A DNA stretch of 64,000 nt, taken from positions 876,381 to 940,380 of the forward strand of contig NZ_JAHKPI010000025.1 of the NCBI RefSeq assembly GCF_018860425.1, read 5' to 3'. Numbering within the stretch: the first letter of the stretch is position 1; each line of letters opens with the position of its first letter. The notes under the pieces are model-generated. The model was not told the origin of the DNA. It did no database searches and saw nothing but the letters and a program-made list of their open reading frames with translations. Source of the DNA: Marinobacter sp. F3R08 (lineage in GTDB: Bacteria; Pseudomonadota; Gammaproteobacteria; Pseudomonadales; Oleiphilaceae). Both the position numbers and the translations under genes were made by a program. Of this stretch, positions 1-9,088 are shown in pieces.

Positions 1-465
1 TTTGCACGGCAATAGAGAGGCATCCGGGTAAATGGCATCAAGACGCACATACTCCCAGCCCCTGAACAGCGCTGCCCACTGGCCCATTCGCTCCCGGTCT
101 ATTGCGGCCACCCTGTACCCATGATCTGTGTGGGATCCAAGAGCCAGATGAACAGAATCAATATCCTGGGCGATCTGTTCCTCAACGGCATAGGGTAAGG
201 CCTGATTGATAAACCGACTTTGCTTTGCGGGAATCTCAGCCAGGCAATAAATCGCTTCTTCACCGGGAATAAGACCGATCAACAGAACGTTATCCAGAGC
301 GTTTTTGCCCAGGGTCTGCTCAATGGTATTGCGGTCGTCGCCAGTCCCTCGGGCCTGGACTTCGCCACTGGCGTCGTGCAGAACCCAGTTGAACAGCTGG
401 GCACCGGGGTTCTGGTCAGCGTCCGCAAACGGCGGTAGCGGGCGGACGTAAAGGCGATAAGACAT
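1..465 (-). CDS. gspL: Type II secretion protein GspL, N-terminal part (cut by window edge)
   Basis: The minus strand is open from an ATG at 465 to the window edge, giving 155 codons that begin MSYRLYVRPLPPFADAD and continue with an actin-like cytoplasmic fold pattern typical of the GspL N-terminus. GspL is the bitopic inner-membrane protein that holds the GspE ATPase at the secretion platform. It starts 2 bases after the gspK stop, in the canonical E-F-G-H-I-J-K-L order. The membrane helix and periplasmic domain lie outside the window. The identification rests on position plus the N-terminal sequence. Confidence 0.85.
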   Translation of the reverse strand, partial: MSYRLYVRPLPPFADADQNPGAQLFNWVLHDASGEVQARGTGDDRNTIEQTLGKNALDNVLLIGLIPGEEAIYCLAEIPAKQSRFINQALPYAVEEQIAQDIDSVHLALGSHTDHGYRVAAIDRERMGQWAALFRGWEYVRLDAIYPDASLLPCK

Positions 466-467
466 GA

Positions 468-1472
468 TTATCCTTCTGAAATCGTAAAGGGGTCTTTGGT
501 GATCCGGTTCTTCTGCCCGACATCCCTGTTAACCGTCTGGACTTCGCCTTCCGGAGTCCGGAACACGGTACTAACCATATTCACAACTCGGTTATCGTAG
601 GTAATCCGTGAGGCAACTTCAAAAAACCGTGTCTGAAGCCCCAAACCAACCGACTTGAGCCCGAGACCGGCGAACTCCGGCAACGCCAGAAAATCCTGAA
701 GGTTCTCAAACCGTTCTTCTTCCCGCTTTTCAAGGATAGACGCAGCCTGGGCGTCCGTCAGCTCTTCATGGAGGGAACGGATCACCATGGCTGTGGCCGT
801 GTTCACATTGATCCCCGCCCCGTTTACCGGAAGGGCCGCCAAATGGGGACGGAGAGCTTGATAGATCTCTTCGGTCATGCCCTCAATCAAGCGCAGTTCG
901 GTCACCGAAGTAAACGGCTGATTAGCAGCCCGGTAACCCTGGTCGGCCATCAAGTACTGGCCATCCTCGGCACCATAGGCAGTAAGGGTCTGATCATCAG
1001 GGTCAATCCAGTCTACCAGCGAGTCCACAGAAACGGCCGTAATCCCGAGCGCAGCAAACAACTGTACAAAACGCCCCCTGACCACGGGATCCGGCTGGCC
1101 ACCAGAGCCGACCAGATCGTTGAGGTTCAACCGACCTCCAAGGTCGTCTATCTGCACCTCGGCCACACCGTTATCATCAAGCGGCAGAATGGCCGCGTTA
1201 GCAGCCCAGAATTCATCAAGACTGTCGACCATCAGATTCTCGTCCTTGTCCTCGTCAAAGTCTCTTCGAAGAATCTGACGGGCAAAAGCCTCCGCTCCGA
1301 GTGCAATACTCTGTCCCTGCTGCTGGGCCAGATAATGACCCGCCTTGAACACCCTGAGGCTCTGCTGCTGGGTCATACCTGAGGCGAGCATCACCACCAG
1401 AGCCATGGCCAGTAACACCATGATCAAAGCCACTCCGCGCTGTTTGCCCGGTAACATGGGGACCTGCCACAT
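468..1472 (-). CDS. gspK: Type II secretion minor pseudopilin GspK
   Basis: A 334-residue protein with a short basic leader ending in KQRG, followed by the hydrophobic helix VALIMVLLAMALVVMLA. It lacks the Glu at mature position 5 that other pseudopilins have, which is the family hallmark of GspK. GspK caps the pseudopilus tip with GspI and GspJ and carries a large alpha-helical insertion; the helix-hairpin-like segments around residues 190-290 fit this. The gene sits 5 bases after gspJ and just before gspL, so it is surely part of the gsp operon. It is processed by the prepilin peptidase, whose gene is not in the window. Confidence 0.93.
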   Translation of the reverse strand: MWQVPMLPGKQRGVALIMVLLAMALVVMLASGMTQQQSLRVFKAGHYLAQQQGQSIALGAEAFARQILRRDFDEDKDENLMVDSLDEFWAANAAILPLDDNGVAEVQIDDLGGRLNLNDLVGSGGQPDPVVRGRFVQLFAALGITAVSVDSLVDWIDPDDQTLTAYGAEDGQYLMADQGYRAANQPFTSVTELRLIEGMTEEIYQALRPHLAALPVNGAGINVNTATAMVIRSLHEELTDAQAASILEKREEERFENLQDFLALPEFAGLGLKSVGLGLQTRFFEVASRITYDNRVVNMVSTVFRTPEGEVQTVNRDVGQKNRITKDPFTISEG

Positions 1473-1477
1473 ACGCC

Positions 1478-2251
1478 TTAGCCTCCCTGCTCCGTCACGC
1501 CGGAATCAGCGTCGCTTTGTTCCTCAGAGGCCTCTTCAGAATCTTCCTCATCGGCTTCACTGGCGGCCTCGTTCACCTGATTCAGAACACCCTGGGCAAT
1601 CGCCGGATCAAAGTCAGGCAAAGCAAACGTCCGGACCAGCGTTCCGAAACGCTCGTGCTCGAACGTGACTTCTATCCCCAATGGCAATGGGATATCCGGG
1701 CGGCTGCCGGATGTTAATCCTGCCATCACTTCATCGGTGGGCCATTCGGACTGCCAGCTTCGGTTGGAATCCAGAAACCGCACCTCCAGACTTTTGACAT
1801 CCTCCAGAAGCAGGACGTCGCGGCTGTCGTCTTCCTGGCCCTGGTCTACCATAGGCCAATACCGACGCCTCAGTTCACTGCCGGTGTATTCCCAGCCAAC
1901 ACGCTGCAAGCCGCTGCGGCGAATGCCAAGGGGGTTCCGCCAGCCCTGACGGGTCAGCAACAGGGAGAAATCCTCCTCACGACTGGACAATGCCGGCTGG
2001 AAATCCCCATAGATATCCCTTGCCGGCCTGTTGACCACCTGCATCAGATCCCGCTCCATCAGCAACATGGCCCGTTGCAGGCCGTCGAACTGCTCAGACA
2101 GCTCGTTTACCCGATCACGGGATGTCACAACACCGCTGATAACCTGCCATACGCCCAGCCCGATAACGGCAGTGATAGTGACAGCGATCAACACTTCCAG
2201 CAGCGTGAAACCACGCTGCTGATTCTGACTGTGCTTTCGGGAGAGCGCCAT
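1478..2251 (-). CDS. gspJ: Type II secretion minor pseudopilin GspJ
   Basis: The protein has 257 residues with a class III prepilin leader, QRG cleaved before FTLLEVLIA, with Phe1 and Glu5 present. The globular domain is of GspJ length, followed by an acidic low-complexity C-terminus rich in Glu, Asp and Ser (about residues 225-257). The start overlaps the gspI stop in a TAATG junction, indicating translational coupling. GspJ forms the tip complex with GspI and GspK. The acidic tail is longer than in the classical enterobacterial protein and may be lineage specific. Confidence 0.92.
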   Translation of the reverse strand: MALSRKHSQNQQRGFTLLEVLIAVTITAVIGLGVWQVISGVVTSRDRVNELSEQFDGLQRAMLLMERDLMQVVNRPARDIYGDFQPALSSREEDFSLLLTRQGWRNPLGIRRSGLQRVGWEYTGSELRRRYWPMVDQGQEDDSRDVLLLEDVKSLEVRFLDSNRSWQSEWPTDEVMAGLTSGSRPDIPLPLGIEVTFEHERFGTLVRTFALPDFDPAIAQGVLNQVNEAASEADEEDSEEASEEQSDADSGVTEQGG

Positions 2252-2625
2252 TATTCTGCCCCCACAAATGCCGATAACGTATGAACCTGAGCCGGTTCCA
2301 CACTGTTCTCCCGGTAACGGGCTACGGTAACCTCCACGCGCCGCATCTTGGCTTCAGAGGTTGCCAGTACCTCTGTGGTCACCCGCCAGCGGTAAGGTCC
2401 AAAATCGGTGTCACTGGAGGTCTCGGAGATTCCCGGAAGGTTTTCCTGCAGACGGATCTCATTGATCCGATTATCCGCCAGCCAACTGGCGAGAGTCTTG
2501 TCTCTCACCCGTTCATAACTGGAAATATACTGGCTGCCAACTTCAGCGGCGGCCGTCGCAATCAGGCCAAAAACGAGGAGCGCAATGAGCACTTCGATCA
2601 GGGTAAACCCTTTCTGCTTTCTCAC
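2251..2625 (-). CDS. gspI: Type II secretion minor pseudopilin GspI
   Basis: A 124-residue small pseudopilin starting MRKQKGFTLIEVLIALLVF, with the G/F cleavage site after five residues and Glu5 in place. Length and position between gspH and gspJ fit GspI, which nucleates the pseudopilus tip. Its ATG lies inside the end of gspH (4-base ATGA overlap) and its stop overlaps the gspJ start, so the three are translated as a coupled set. Confidence 0.92.
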   Translation of the reverse strand: MRKQKGFTLIEVLIALLVFGLIATAAAEVGSQYISSYERVRDKTLASWLADNRINEIRLQENLPGISETSSDTDFGPYRWRVTTEVLATSEAKMRRVEVTVARYRENSVEPAQVHTLSAFVGAE

Positions 2626-3152
2626 TCGCCATGCCCCTCGTCACCCGGTTTGCGCCACTCCATGGGCGACACACCATCCGAGGACAACACGTGCATGGTG
2701 TCTGATCCGTTGCCGAGGGTGAACTCAAGTTCGAACGGCGTTGTCTCTCCACTGGAAAAGAACACCACGTCCGGGAGCAGTGCGTCCTCAGATGAGGACA
2801 ACCTGGGCGCATCGCTTTCGATAAACTCGGTAACGGTCAACCATTCGGGAAGGCTTCGGGACCGGAACAGGCGCTCACCTGACGCTTTCCAGTCCGCGGT
2901 CTGATCCTGATATGCCACAAACTGGTAGCTGTCTTCTTCCAGCTTCAGGCCCAGCTCCATATTATTGAGTACCGCCTGCTCTGAGGCTGTCTGCATCAGC
3001 AGAAACAGCTCCCTGACTTCGCTCTCCAGTTCACGTTGCTGGGAGTTCCCTCCCATCGTGAACACGGCAAGGGAAGCCAGCAGACCCACAACCACCAGGA
3101 CCACCAGTATCTCAATGAGGGTGAAACCGGCCTGTCGGGATCTGACCTGCAC
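2622..3152 (-). CDS. gspH: Type II secretion minor pseudopilin GspH
   Basis: A 176-residue protein with leader MQVRSRQAG followed by FTLIEILVVLVVVGLLAS. The soluble domain of about 140 residues is of GspH (GspH/FimT) size. GspH joins the pseudopilus tip to the GspG shaft. It lies between gspG and gspI and overlaps gspI by 4 bases. The leader is short and well formed, so the annotated start is secure. Confidence 0.92.
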   Translation of the reverse strand: MQVRSRQAGFTLIEILVVLVVVGLLASLAVFTMGGNSQQRELESEVRELFLLMQTASEQAVLNNMELGLKLEEDSYQFVAYQDQTADWKASGERLFRSRSLPEWLTVTEFIESDAPRLSSSEDALLPDVVFFSSGETTPFELEFTLGNGSDTMHVLSSDGVSPMEWRKPGDEGHGE

Positions 3153-3158
3153 AGTGGT

Positions 3159-3611
3159 TTAACCCTCGGTATCCCAGACGCTGATGTCGGCAGCATCGTC
3201 GTCGCCACCCTCCTGGCCATCAGAGCCATAGGAATACAGATCATAAGCACCTTCAGTGCCCGGGCTTATATACTGGTACTCGGAACCCCAGGGGTCTTGC
3301 GGCACGCTCTTGAGGTAACCATCCTTGTTCCAGTTCTTCGGCTCAGGGTTCCCGCTGGGCTTGGAGACCAGAGCCTCAAGGCCCTGCTGGGTTGACGGGT
3401 AATGACTGTTATCCAGACGGTAAAGGTCCAGCGCATTGGCTATGTTGCTCAACTGGGTTTCTGCCACGGTAACCTTTGCCTGATCACTCCGCCCCATGAT
3501 GTTTGGCGCCACAATGGCCACCAGCAAACCCAGGATCACCATCACCACCATAATTTCAATCAGGGTAAAACCGCGGCTGTAGTTGCGTGTATTGAGGTTC
3601 TTGAAGGTCAT
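3159..3611 (-). CDS. gspG: Type II secretion major pseudopilin GspG
   Basis: The start is set at the ATG of MTFKNLNTRNYSRG, which has a GAG-rich Shine-Dalgarno a few bases upstream; an in-frame ATG at 3632 lacks one. Cleavage before FTLIEIMVVMVILG yields a mature protein of about 135 residues, the size of GspG. The family signatures QQGLEAL and DPWGSEY are present, and acidic residues near the C-terminus (EGGDDDAADISVWD) fit the calcium site of the major pseudopilin. GspG forms the shaft that pushes substrates through the secretin. It is followed 6 bases later by gspH. Confidence 0.95.
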   Translation of the reverse strand: MTFKNLNTRNYSRGFTLIEIMVVMVILGLLVAIVAPNIMGRSDQAKVTVAETQLSNIANALDLYRLDNSHYPSTQQGLEALVSKPSGNPEPKNWNKDGYLKSVPQDPWGSEYQYISPGTEGAYDLYSYGSDGQEGGDDDAADISVWDTEG

Positions 3612-3681
3612 TGTCTCACTCGTCATTGGCATGGATTGCTTTTGGTTCGGATTGGTCTTCTGACCATATCGGAGGCGGGTT

Positions 3682-4893
3682 TTATCCCACCAGATTACTC
3701 ATATTCAATATCGGCAGCATAATGGCCAGCACTATGATCAGCACTACACCGCCCATCACCAGCAGCATCATAGGCTCGAACAGCCCGACAATCGCGGCAA
3801 TCCTGGATTGCAGTGTGTTCTCCTGCATGCGAGCGGTCCTTTCCAGCATACTGTCGAGCTCACCACTGGCCTCCCCACTGGCAATCATGTGCAACATCAT
3901 TGGCGGGAAATACCCGGTCTGATCAAGCGCGCGGTGCAACGAGCCACCCTCGCTGACTTTCCTGGCCGCGTCCCGCAATTCCTGCCTGAGGAAATCGTTA
4001 GAAAGCACCTCACCGGCGATGCGCATCGCCTCGACCAACGGGACACCGCTGGTGGTCAGAATACTCAGTGTGCTGGCATAGCGGGCGGTGTTTACCCCCC
4101 GTACCATTCCGGAAAATAACGGCAGATGTAACAGGCGCTTGTGAAATTGAAGTCGGAAAGCAGGTTTGGCCAGGAAAAACCGGAAAACCATTAGTGCACC
4201 AACCAGCAATATAAACAGATAGACACCGTAATTTGCCAGAAATTCCGACGCCGCAAGCATCGCCATGGTCAGCGTGGGCAATTCCTGCCCCTGTTTGAGG
4301 AACACTTCGATGATGTCCGGCACCACATAGGTGAGCAGAAACACCACGATGGCAATGGCAACGATACTCAGAATAATAGGATAGATCGCCGCCAACTGGA
4401 TTTTCTGACGCGCCTCCTGACGACTCTCGGTGTAATCAGCCAGACGGTTTAGCACGAGGTCCAGATGGCCGGCGTGCTCTCCTGCCGCGACAGTCGACCG
4501 GTAAAGCCTTGGAAAGGCTCGCGGAAACTCGCCAAGACTATCGGCCAGCGTATACCCCTCCATGACCTTGGAGCGAATCGCAATCAGCATGCTGCGTAAT
4601 CGGGGTTTCTGGGACTGCTGCGCAGCCGCCGAAAGCGCCTGCTCAATGGGAATGCCAGACTGTATCAGCGTTGCCAACTGGCGGGTTACCAGTGCCAGAT
4701 CGGCAGCAGCCAGAGCACCCCCTCTGCTCAGTGGATTGCTCCGCGCCTGCTTCTCTGCCGCGGGTTCAACTGTCAGCGGGGTAAGGCCTCGCTCACGAAG
4801 TTGTTGGCGTACCGCTCTCGGAGCATCCGCCTCAACCACCCCGTGCTTCTGCTTTCCGCGCGCATCGAGCGCCTTATATTCATACGCTGGCAT
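3682..4893 (-). CDS. gspF: Type II secretion inner-membrane platform protein GspF
   Basis: The protein has 403 residues beginning MPAYEYKALDARGKQKHG, the standard GspF N-terminus. It shows two homologous cytoplasmic T2SSF domains (about 70-195 and 270-395) and three membrane helices, around residues 170-195, 220-240 and 375-398. GspF is the polytopic platform that couples the GspE ATPase to pseudopilus assembly. It sits 3 bases after gspE, and 70 bases separate it from gspG. Confidence 0.95.
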   Translation of the reverse strand: MPAYEYKALDARGKQKHGVVEADAPRAVRQQLRERGLTPLTVEPAAEKQARSNPLSRGGALAAADLALVTRQLATLIQSGIPIEQALSAAAQQSQKPRLRSMLIAIRSKVMEGYTLADSLGEFPRAFPRLYRSTVAAGEHAGHLDLVLNRLADYTESRQEARQKIQLAAIYPIILSIVAIAIVVFLLTYVVPDIIEVFLKQGQELPTLTMAMLAASEFLANYGVYLFILLVGALMVFRFFLAKPAFRLQFHKRLLHLPLFSGMVRGVNTARYASTLSILTTSGVPLVEAMRIAGEVLSNDFLRQELRDAARKVSEGGSLHRALDQTGYFPPMMLHMIASGEASGELDSMLERTARMQENTLQSRIAAIVGLFEPMMLLVMGGVVLIIVLAIMLPILNMSNLVG

Positions 4894-4896
4894 GTC

Positions 4897-6405
4897 TTAC
4901 TGACCCCGGTGTGTAACACGAAGCACTTCTTCTACCGTAGTCACACCGTCCAGTATCTTCTGCACACCGTCCGCGTGGATACTTGGGCCATGCTGACGGG
5001 CAACCTTCTCCAGATCCAGCTCTCCGGCACGTTTGTGAATCAGCGCGCTGATCTCTTCCGAAATTTCCACTACCTCATAGATGCCGATACGCCCACGGTA
5101 ACCAAGCTGGTTGCAATGACTGCAGCCTGTTGCCCGGTATATCGTGGGCGGATTGGCGGGATCCTGCTGCAGAAATTCGCAATGTTCCTCGCTGGGAGTG
5201 TATGGCTCCCGGCATTCCTCACACAGAACACGAACCAATCGCTGGGCAACAATACCAACCAGACTTGACGAAATCAGGAAGGGCTCAATGCCCATATCCA
5301 TCAGCCGGGTGATGGCGCCAACGGCTGTATTCGTGTGCAGCGTAGACAGCACCAGATGGCCTGTCAGACTCGCCTGCACTGCGATTTCTGCCGTTTCAAG
5401 GTCGCGGATCTCACCAATCATCACCACATCCGGATCCTGACGCAGAATGGCGCGAAGGCCTCGGGCAAAGGTCATGTCAACTTTGGTATTTACCTGGGTC
5501 TGGCCAATGCCCGGCAGGTTGTATTCGATGGGATCTTCAACGGTCAGGATATTGCGGCTGCGATCGTTGATTTCCTGAAGCGAAGCATAGAGTGTCGTGG
5601 ATTTACCCGAGCCTGTCGGGCCGGTTACCAGCAAAATGCCGTAGGGACGGTGGATCAGCTTGCGCAGCACTTTCAGGTCGTGCCCTGCCATGCCCAGAGA
5701 TTCCAGCCGGATAGCGCCGGCCTGTTTGTCCAACAAACGCAAAACCACACGCTCGCCGCTGGAAGATGGCATGGTGGAAACCCGGATATCCACTTCGCGA
5801 CCTGCCACCCGAAGCGCAATCCGACCATCCTGCGGCACGCGCTTCTCAGCAATATCCAGCTTCGCCATAACCTTGATCCGGGACACCAGCAATGGTGCGA
5901 GCGCCCGCTTGGGTTCCACCACTTCTCTCAGTACGCCGTCCACCCGAAAACGAACGACCAGTCGTTTTTCGTAGGTTTCAATGTGAACATCCGAGGCGCT
6001 GGTTTTAACCGCTTCGGTCAGGATGGCGTTGATCAGCCGGATAATCGGAGCATCGTCTTCCTGCTCCAGCAAATCCTCAGTTTCCGGCACCGAGTCGGCG
6101 AGTGAGGCCAGATCCATGTCATCACCGATGCCCTCCACCATCTGCATGGCTTCTGCAGAATCGTTCTGGTAGGCGACATTCAGTGCCTGATCAAACTGGT
6201 CCGGATCAATGGACGAAAAACGGGCCCGGCCACCACTGATCCGGTTCGCTTCCGCCAGTGCGGAATGCGATGCACCGGGGCGCACCAGAATAACCGGCTC
6301 GCCGGCATCAGATCGGGTAAGAATCACTCCGTTGCGCTTGGCAAAAGTAAAAGGAAGACGGCCCAGCGGAGCATCCTGAGGCTGAAGTTCAGTGTCTGTG
6401 GTCAA
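4897..6405 (-). CDS. gspE: Type II secretion ATPase GspE
   Basis: A 502-residue cytoplasmic secretion ATPase. The N1E/N2E domains come first. The RecA-like domain follows, with Walker A GPTGSGKSTTLYASL near residue 264, an Asp box, a Walker B (DPDVVMIGEIRD) and a His box. Near residue 400 a tetracysteine zinc site is visible as CEEC and CSHC, as expected for GspE rather than the PilB or PilT branches. It is the first gene of the minus-strand gsp operon and diverges from gspC across a 166-base intergenic region that should hold both promoters. Confidence 0.95.
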   Translation of the reverse strand: MTTDTELQPQDAPLGRLPFTFAKRNGVILTRSDAGEPVILVRPGASHSALAEANRISGGRARFSSIDPDQFDQALNVAYQNDSAEAMQMVEGIGDDMDLASLADSVPETEDLLEQEDDAPIIRLINAILTEAVKTSASDVHIETYEKRLVVRFRVDGVLREVVEPKRALAPLLVSRIKVMAKLDIAEKRVPQDGRIALRVAGREVDIRVSTMPSSSGERVVLRLLDKQAGAIRLESLGMAGHDLKVLRKLIHRPYGILLVTGPTGSGKSTTLYASLQEINDRSRNILTVEDPIEYNLPGIGQTQVNTKVDMTFARGLRAILRQDPDVVMIGEIRDLETAEIAVQASLTGHLVLSTLHTNTAVGAITRLMDMGIEPFLISSSLVGIVAQRLVRVLCEECREPYTPSEEHCEFLQQDPANPPTIYRATGCSHCNQLGYRGRIGIYEVVEISEEISALIHKRAGELDLEKVARQHGPSIHADGVQKILDGVTTVEEVLRVTHRGQ

Positions 6406-6571
6406 GGTCGTCCTCGTTCGTGAAACCCTTTTCGATTCAACTAATTCAGAAAGGCTACCACAGGATATGGACCCGCTGAATAACTCTGTACACTATACTG
6501 CCAATAAAACGTTGCAGTCTGATAACCTGTGAGCCTTTTCCCGGCTCACAAACATGCATTCAGGATGATCG

Positions 6572-7219
6572 ATGCTCCTAAACAATGAACGGCTTCCCCT
6601 GATTCTGGCGCTCGTCGCAGGGGCTGCGATGGTCACTCTGACCGCCTACCAGGGTTACCGTTTTTGGGAAGTGGAAAGCCGAAACCCGGAGTTTGACAGC
6701 ATGCCTCCCCTGATTTCGGATCCTACGACAGGTCGACAAACACCGAAAGTGACGCTGGCTTCACTGGATTTGTTCGGGGCGGCCTCCAAAGAGGCACCCC
6801 CGACAGAACCTGATACTGAAAATCTGCCCGAAACCAATCTCCGGTTGTTTCTTCGCGGTGTTCTGGCCGCCGATGGTGAGTTTCCAGGCAGCGCGCTTAT
6901 CGAAGACGACAAGAGTAAAACCGAAGCCTATCTGGTTGGCGATGAACTGCCTGGCAACGCAACCCTGCGCTCGGTGCACCCGCACCGGGTGATCATTGAG
7001 CGCTCCGGTAAACTTGAAAACCTGTACTTCCCCGAACTGAAGGACCGCAGCGGCATATCCTTCACAGCCAACCAGCAGACAGAGCCTACGCCTCCCCCTC
7101 AGCAGATTACCCCTGCCTCTCCTTCAAAGGCGCCCGCCTCCACCAGCGACGAACAGCGTCGGGAAGAAATACGCCGGCGTCTTGAACAACTCAGAGAACG
7201 ACTGCGAAACAACAACTGA
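6572..7219 (+). CDS. gspC: Type II secretion protein GspC, short form without PDZ domain
   Basis: The protein has 215 residues. A short cytoplasmic N-terminus is followed by a single membrane helix at about residues 8-30, a linker, and a homology-region (HR) domain containing LASLDLFGAA and the pattern LRLFLRGVLAADGEFPGSALI. GspC links the inner-membrane platform to the secretin through this HR domain. The protein then ends in a Pro/Thr/Ser-rich stretch and a basic Arg/Glu coil (residues 160-215); the usual PDZ or coiled-coil substrate domain is absent or reduced to this tail. A Shine-Dalgarno-like CAGGA lies 8 bases before the ATG. The secretin gene gspD is not adjacent. Confidence 0.85.
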   Translation: MLLNNERLPLILALVAGAAMVTLTAYQGYRFWEVESRNPEFDSMPPLISDPTTGRQTPKVTLASLDLFGAASKEAPPTEPDTENLPETNLRLFLRGVLAADGEFPGSALIEDDKSKTEAYLVGDELPGNATLRSVHPHRVIIERSGKLENLYFPELKDRSGISFTANQQTEPTPPPQQITPASPSKAPASTSDEQRREEIRRRLEQLRERLRNNN

Positions 7220-7226
7220 AGCCCAC

Positions 7227-7266
7227 GCCGGAAACGCCAAGACCCCAGATTCACCAAGTTTCCGGC
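7227..7266. repeat. Inverted repeat after gspC, possible terminator
   Basis: Two perfect 9-base arms, GCCGGAAAC at 7227-7235 and GTTTCCGGC at 7258-7266, are separated by 22 bases just after the gspC stop. The hairpin could stop or protect the gspC transcript, but no T tract follows, so an intrinsic terminator is not proven. The rest of the gap to the next gene (to 7457) shows no convincing gene. Confidence 0.35.
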
Positions 7267-7457
7267 CTTCTGTCTGCGCCATGGAGCCTGGTATAGCCTG
7301 GGCTGTCGTGGCGCTTAGACTTCGCCTGATGGAACGATGTTGGTGGCAGAAGGCCAAACCCTGGCGGCAAAGGATAGCGACCCTGGCGCCAAGTGACACC
7401 GGTAAACGACAAACAACAGATAAACTCTGCCTCATACTTTAGAATCTGGAGACAAAA

Positions 7458-9062
7458 ATGCGACGCTGGAACGGCTGGGGCGACGAAGGTTTCAACCTGG
7501 CAATGCCGGAACAGGGCCAGGAATTCCTGGCTTCCAGGATCGGTGATGGCCATCCTCTTTCGGACGCTACCCTGGACTCCGTGTGCGTTAATGTGCCTGA
7601 AAGCCGCCTGCGTCCCGAGCCAGGCCTTGACGCATTAATCGAGACAGGCCCGGAAGAGCGGGTCAGGCACGCCCGGGGCCAGAGCCTGGCCGACTGGCTG
7701 GCCATGCGCAGTGGTGAATTCGGGATGTTTCCGGATGGCGTAGCCTACCCGACCAACAACGATGAAGTCCGAACACTACTTCGCTGGGCCGCAGAACAGA
7801 ACATCCATCTGATTCCCTACGGCGGCGGCACCAGCGTCGCCGGGCACATCAATCCGGTGGACAAGGGCCAGCCCGTGCTGACCGTTGATATGGGCAGAAT
7901 GAACCGCCTGCAGGACCTGGACCGTGAAAGCCAGATTGCCACATTCGGCGCCGGAACGCCCGGCCCGCTGGTGGAATCCCAGCTCCGCGCCCACGGCTAT
8001 ACCCTCGGACATTTCCCCCAGTCTTTCGAGCTTTCCACCATAGGCGGATGGGTTGCTTCACGCTCCAGTGGCCAGCAATCCCTGCGCTATGGTCGGATCG
8101 AACAGCTCTTTGCCGGAGGTCGCGTCGAAACCCTGCAAGGCACCCTAACCCTGCCAACCATTCCAGCCTCCAGCGCCGGCCCGGATATCCGGGAAATGAT
8201 TCTGGGCTCCGAGGGCCGCCTCGGACTGATCACAGAAGTGAAGGTTCGCGTAACGCCGCTTCCAAAACATGAGAGCTTCCATGTGGTTTTCTTTCCGGAC
8301 TGGGAAAGCGCCCGCACCGCAAGCCGACAGCTGGTGCAAAACCGTACACAGTTGTCCATGCTCCGCCTCAGCAATGCCGTTGAGACTGAAACCCAGCTTG
8401 CCCTGGCCGGCCATCCCCGCCTGATCAGCATGCTCGAGAGTTTCCTTTCGCTCCGGGGCGCGGGCGATGGCAAATGCATGATGACCTTCGGTGTTACCGG
8501 AACCCGCAACCAGACCCGGAGCGCGCTGAAAGAAGCCCGCAACATCTGCAAAAGCAATAACGGGGTATACACCGGCACCCGTCTAGGGGACAAATGGGCT
8601 GCCAAACGGTTTACCATGCCCTACCTGCGAGAGGCGCTTTGGCAGATGGGTTATGCCGTCGACACTCTGGAGACAGCAACCGACTGGGACAACGTCGATC
8701 ACCTTCTGAATCTGATCGAGACCAATCTTCAGGAAAGTCTTGCAGACCGGCAGGAACACACCCATGTGTTCACCCACCTGTCCCATTTCTACAGTCAGGG
8801 CTGCAGCATCTACACCACCTATGTATTCCGCGTGGGCCCAAGCTATGAGGAAACCCTCGCGCGCTGGCAAAAGCTCAAGACCAGCACCTCCGAACTGATC
8901 GTCAACAATCGCGGCACCATCAGCCATCAGCATGGCGTTGGCAAGGATCACGCCCCCTTCCTGCCGGTCGAAAAAGGTGAACTGGGTATGCTCGCCATCC
9001 GCTCCCTGTGCGACACCTTTGATCCGGACGCCATCCTGAACCCGGAAACCCTGTTGAAATGA
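7458..9062 (+). CDS. FAD-linked oxidase of the alkyl-dihydroxyacetonephosphate synthase type
   Basis: A 534-residue protein with a PCMH-type FAD-binding domain (PYGGGTSVAGHINP near residue 120, then QSFELSTIGGWVASRSSGQQ) and a C-terminal FAD-oxidase domain. The closing motif NNRGTISHQHGVGKDH matches the His-rich active-site loop of alkylglycerone-phosphate synthase (AGPS), not that of simple lactate or glycolate oxidases. AGPS swaps an acyl for an alkyl chain on DHAP; whether this bacterial relative makes or breaks ether bonds is unknown. The ATG has CTGGAGA upstream. It overlaps the GlpD-like gene region, which suggests a joint role in glycerol-ether or polyol phosphate metabolism. Confidence 0.8.
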   Translation: MRRWNGWGDEGFNLAMPEQGQEFLASRIGDGHPLSDATLDSVCVNVPESRLRPEPGLDALIETGPEERVRHARGQSLADWLAMRSGEFGMFPDGVAYPTNNDEVRTLLRWAAEQNIHLIPYGGGTSVAGHINPVDKGQPVLTVDMGRMNRLQDLDRESQIATFGAGTPGPLVESQLRAHGYTLGHFPQSFELSTIGGWVASRSSGQQSLRYGRIEQLFAGGRVETLQGTLTLPTIPASSAGPDIREMILGSEGRLGLITEVKVRVTPLPKHESFHVVFFPDWESARTASRQLVQNRTQLSMLRLSNAVETETQLALAGHPRLISMLESFLSLRGAGDGKCMMTFGVTGTRNQTRSALKEARNICKSNNGVYTGTRLGDKWAAKRFTMPYLREALWQMGYAVDTLETATDWDNVDHLLNLIETNLQESLADRQEHTHVFTHLSHFYSQGCSIYTTYVFRVGPSYEETLARWQKLKTSTSELIVNNRGTISHQHGVGKDHAPFLPVEKGELGMLAIRSLCDTFDPDAILNPETLLK

Positions 9063-9088
9063 GCGCCAGACAGAACGGGAGGCGAACG

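Noticed and set aside
7182..7442. Open frame overlapping the end of gspC
   Set aside because: No ribosome site or family resemblance; overlaps gspC in another frame and crosses the inverted repeat.
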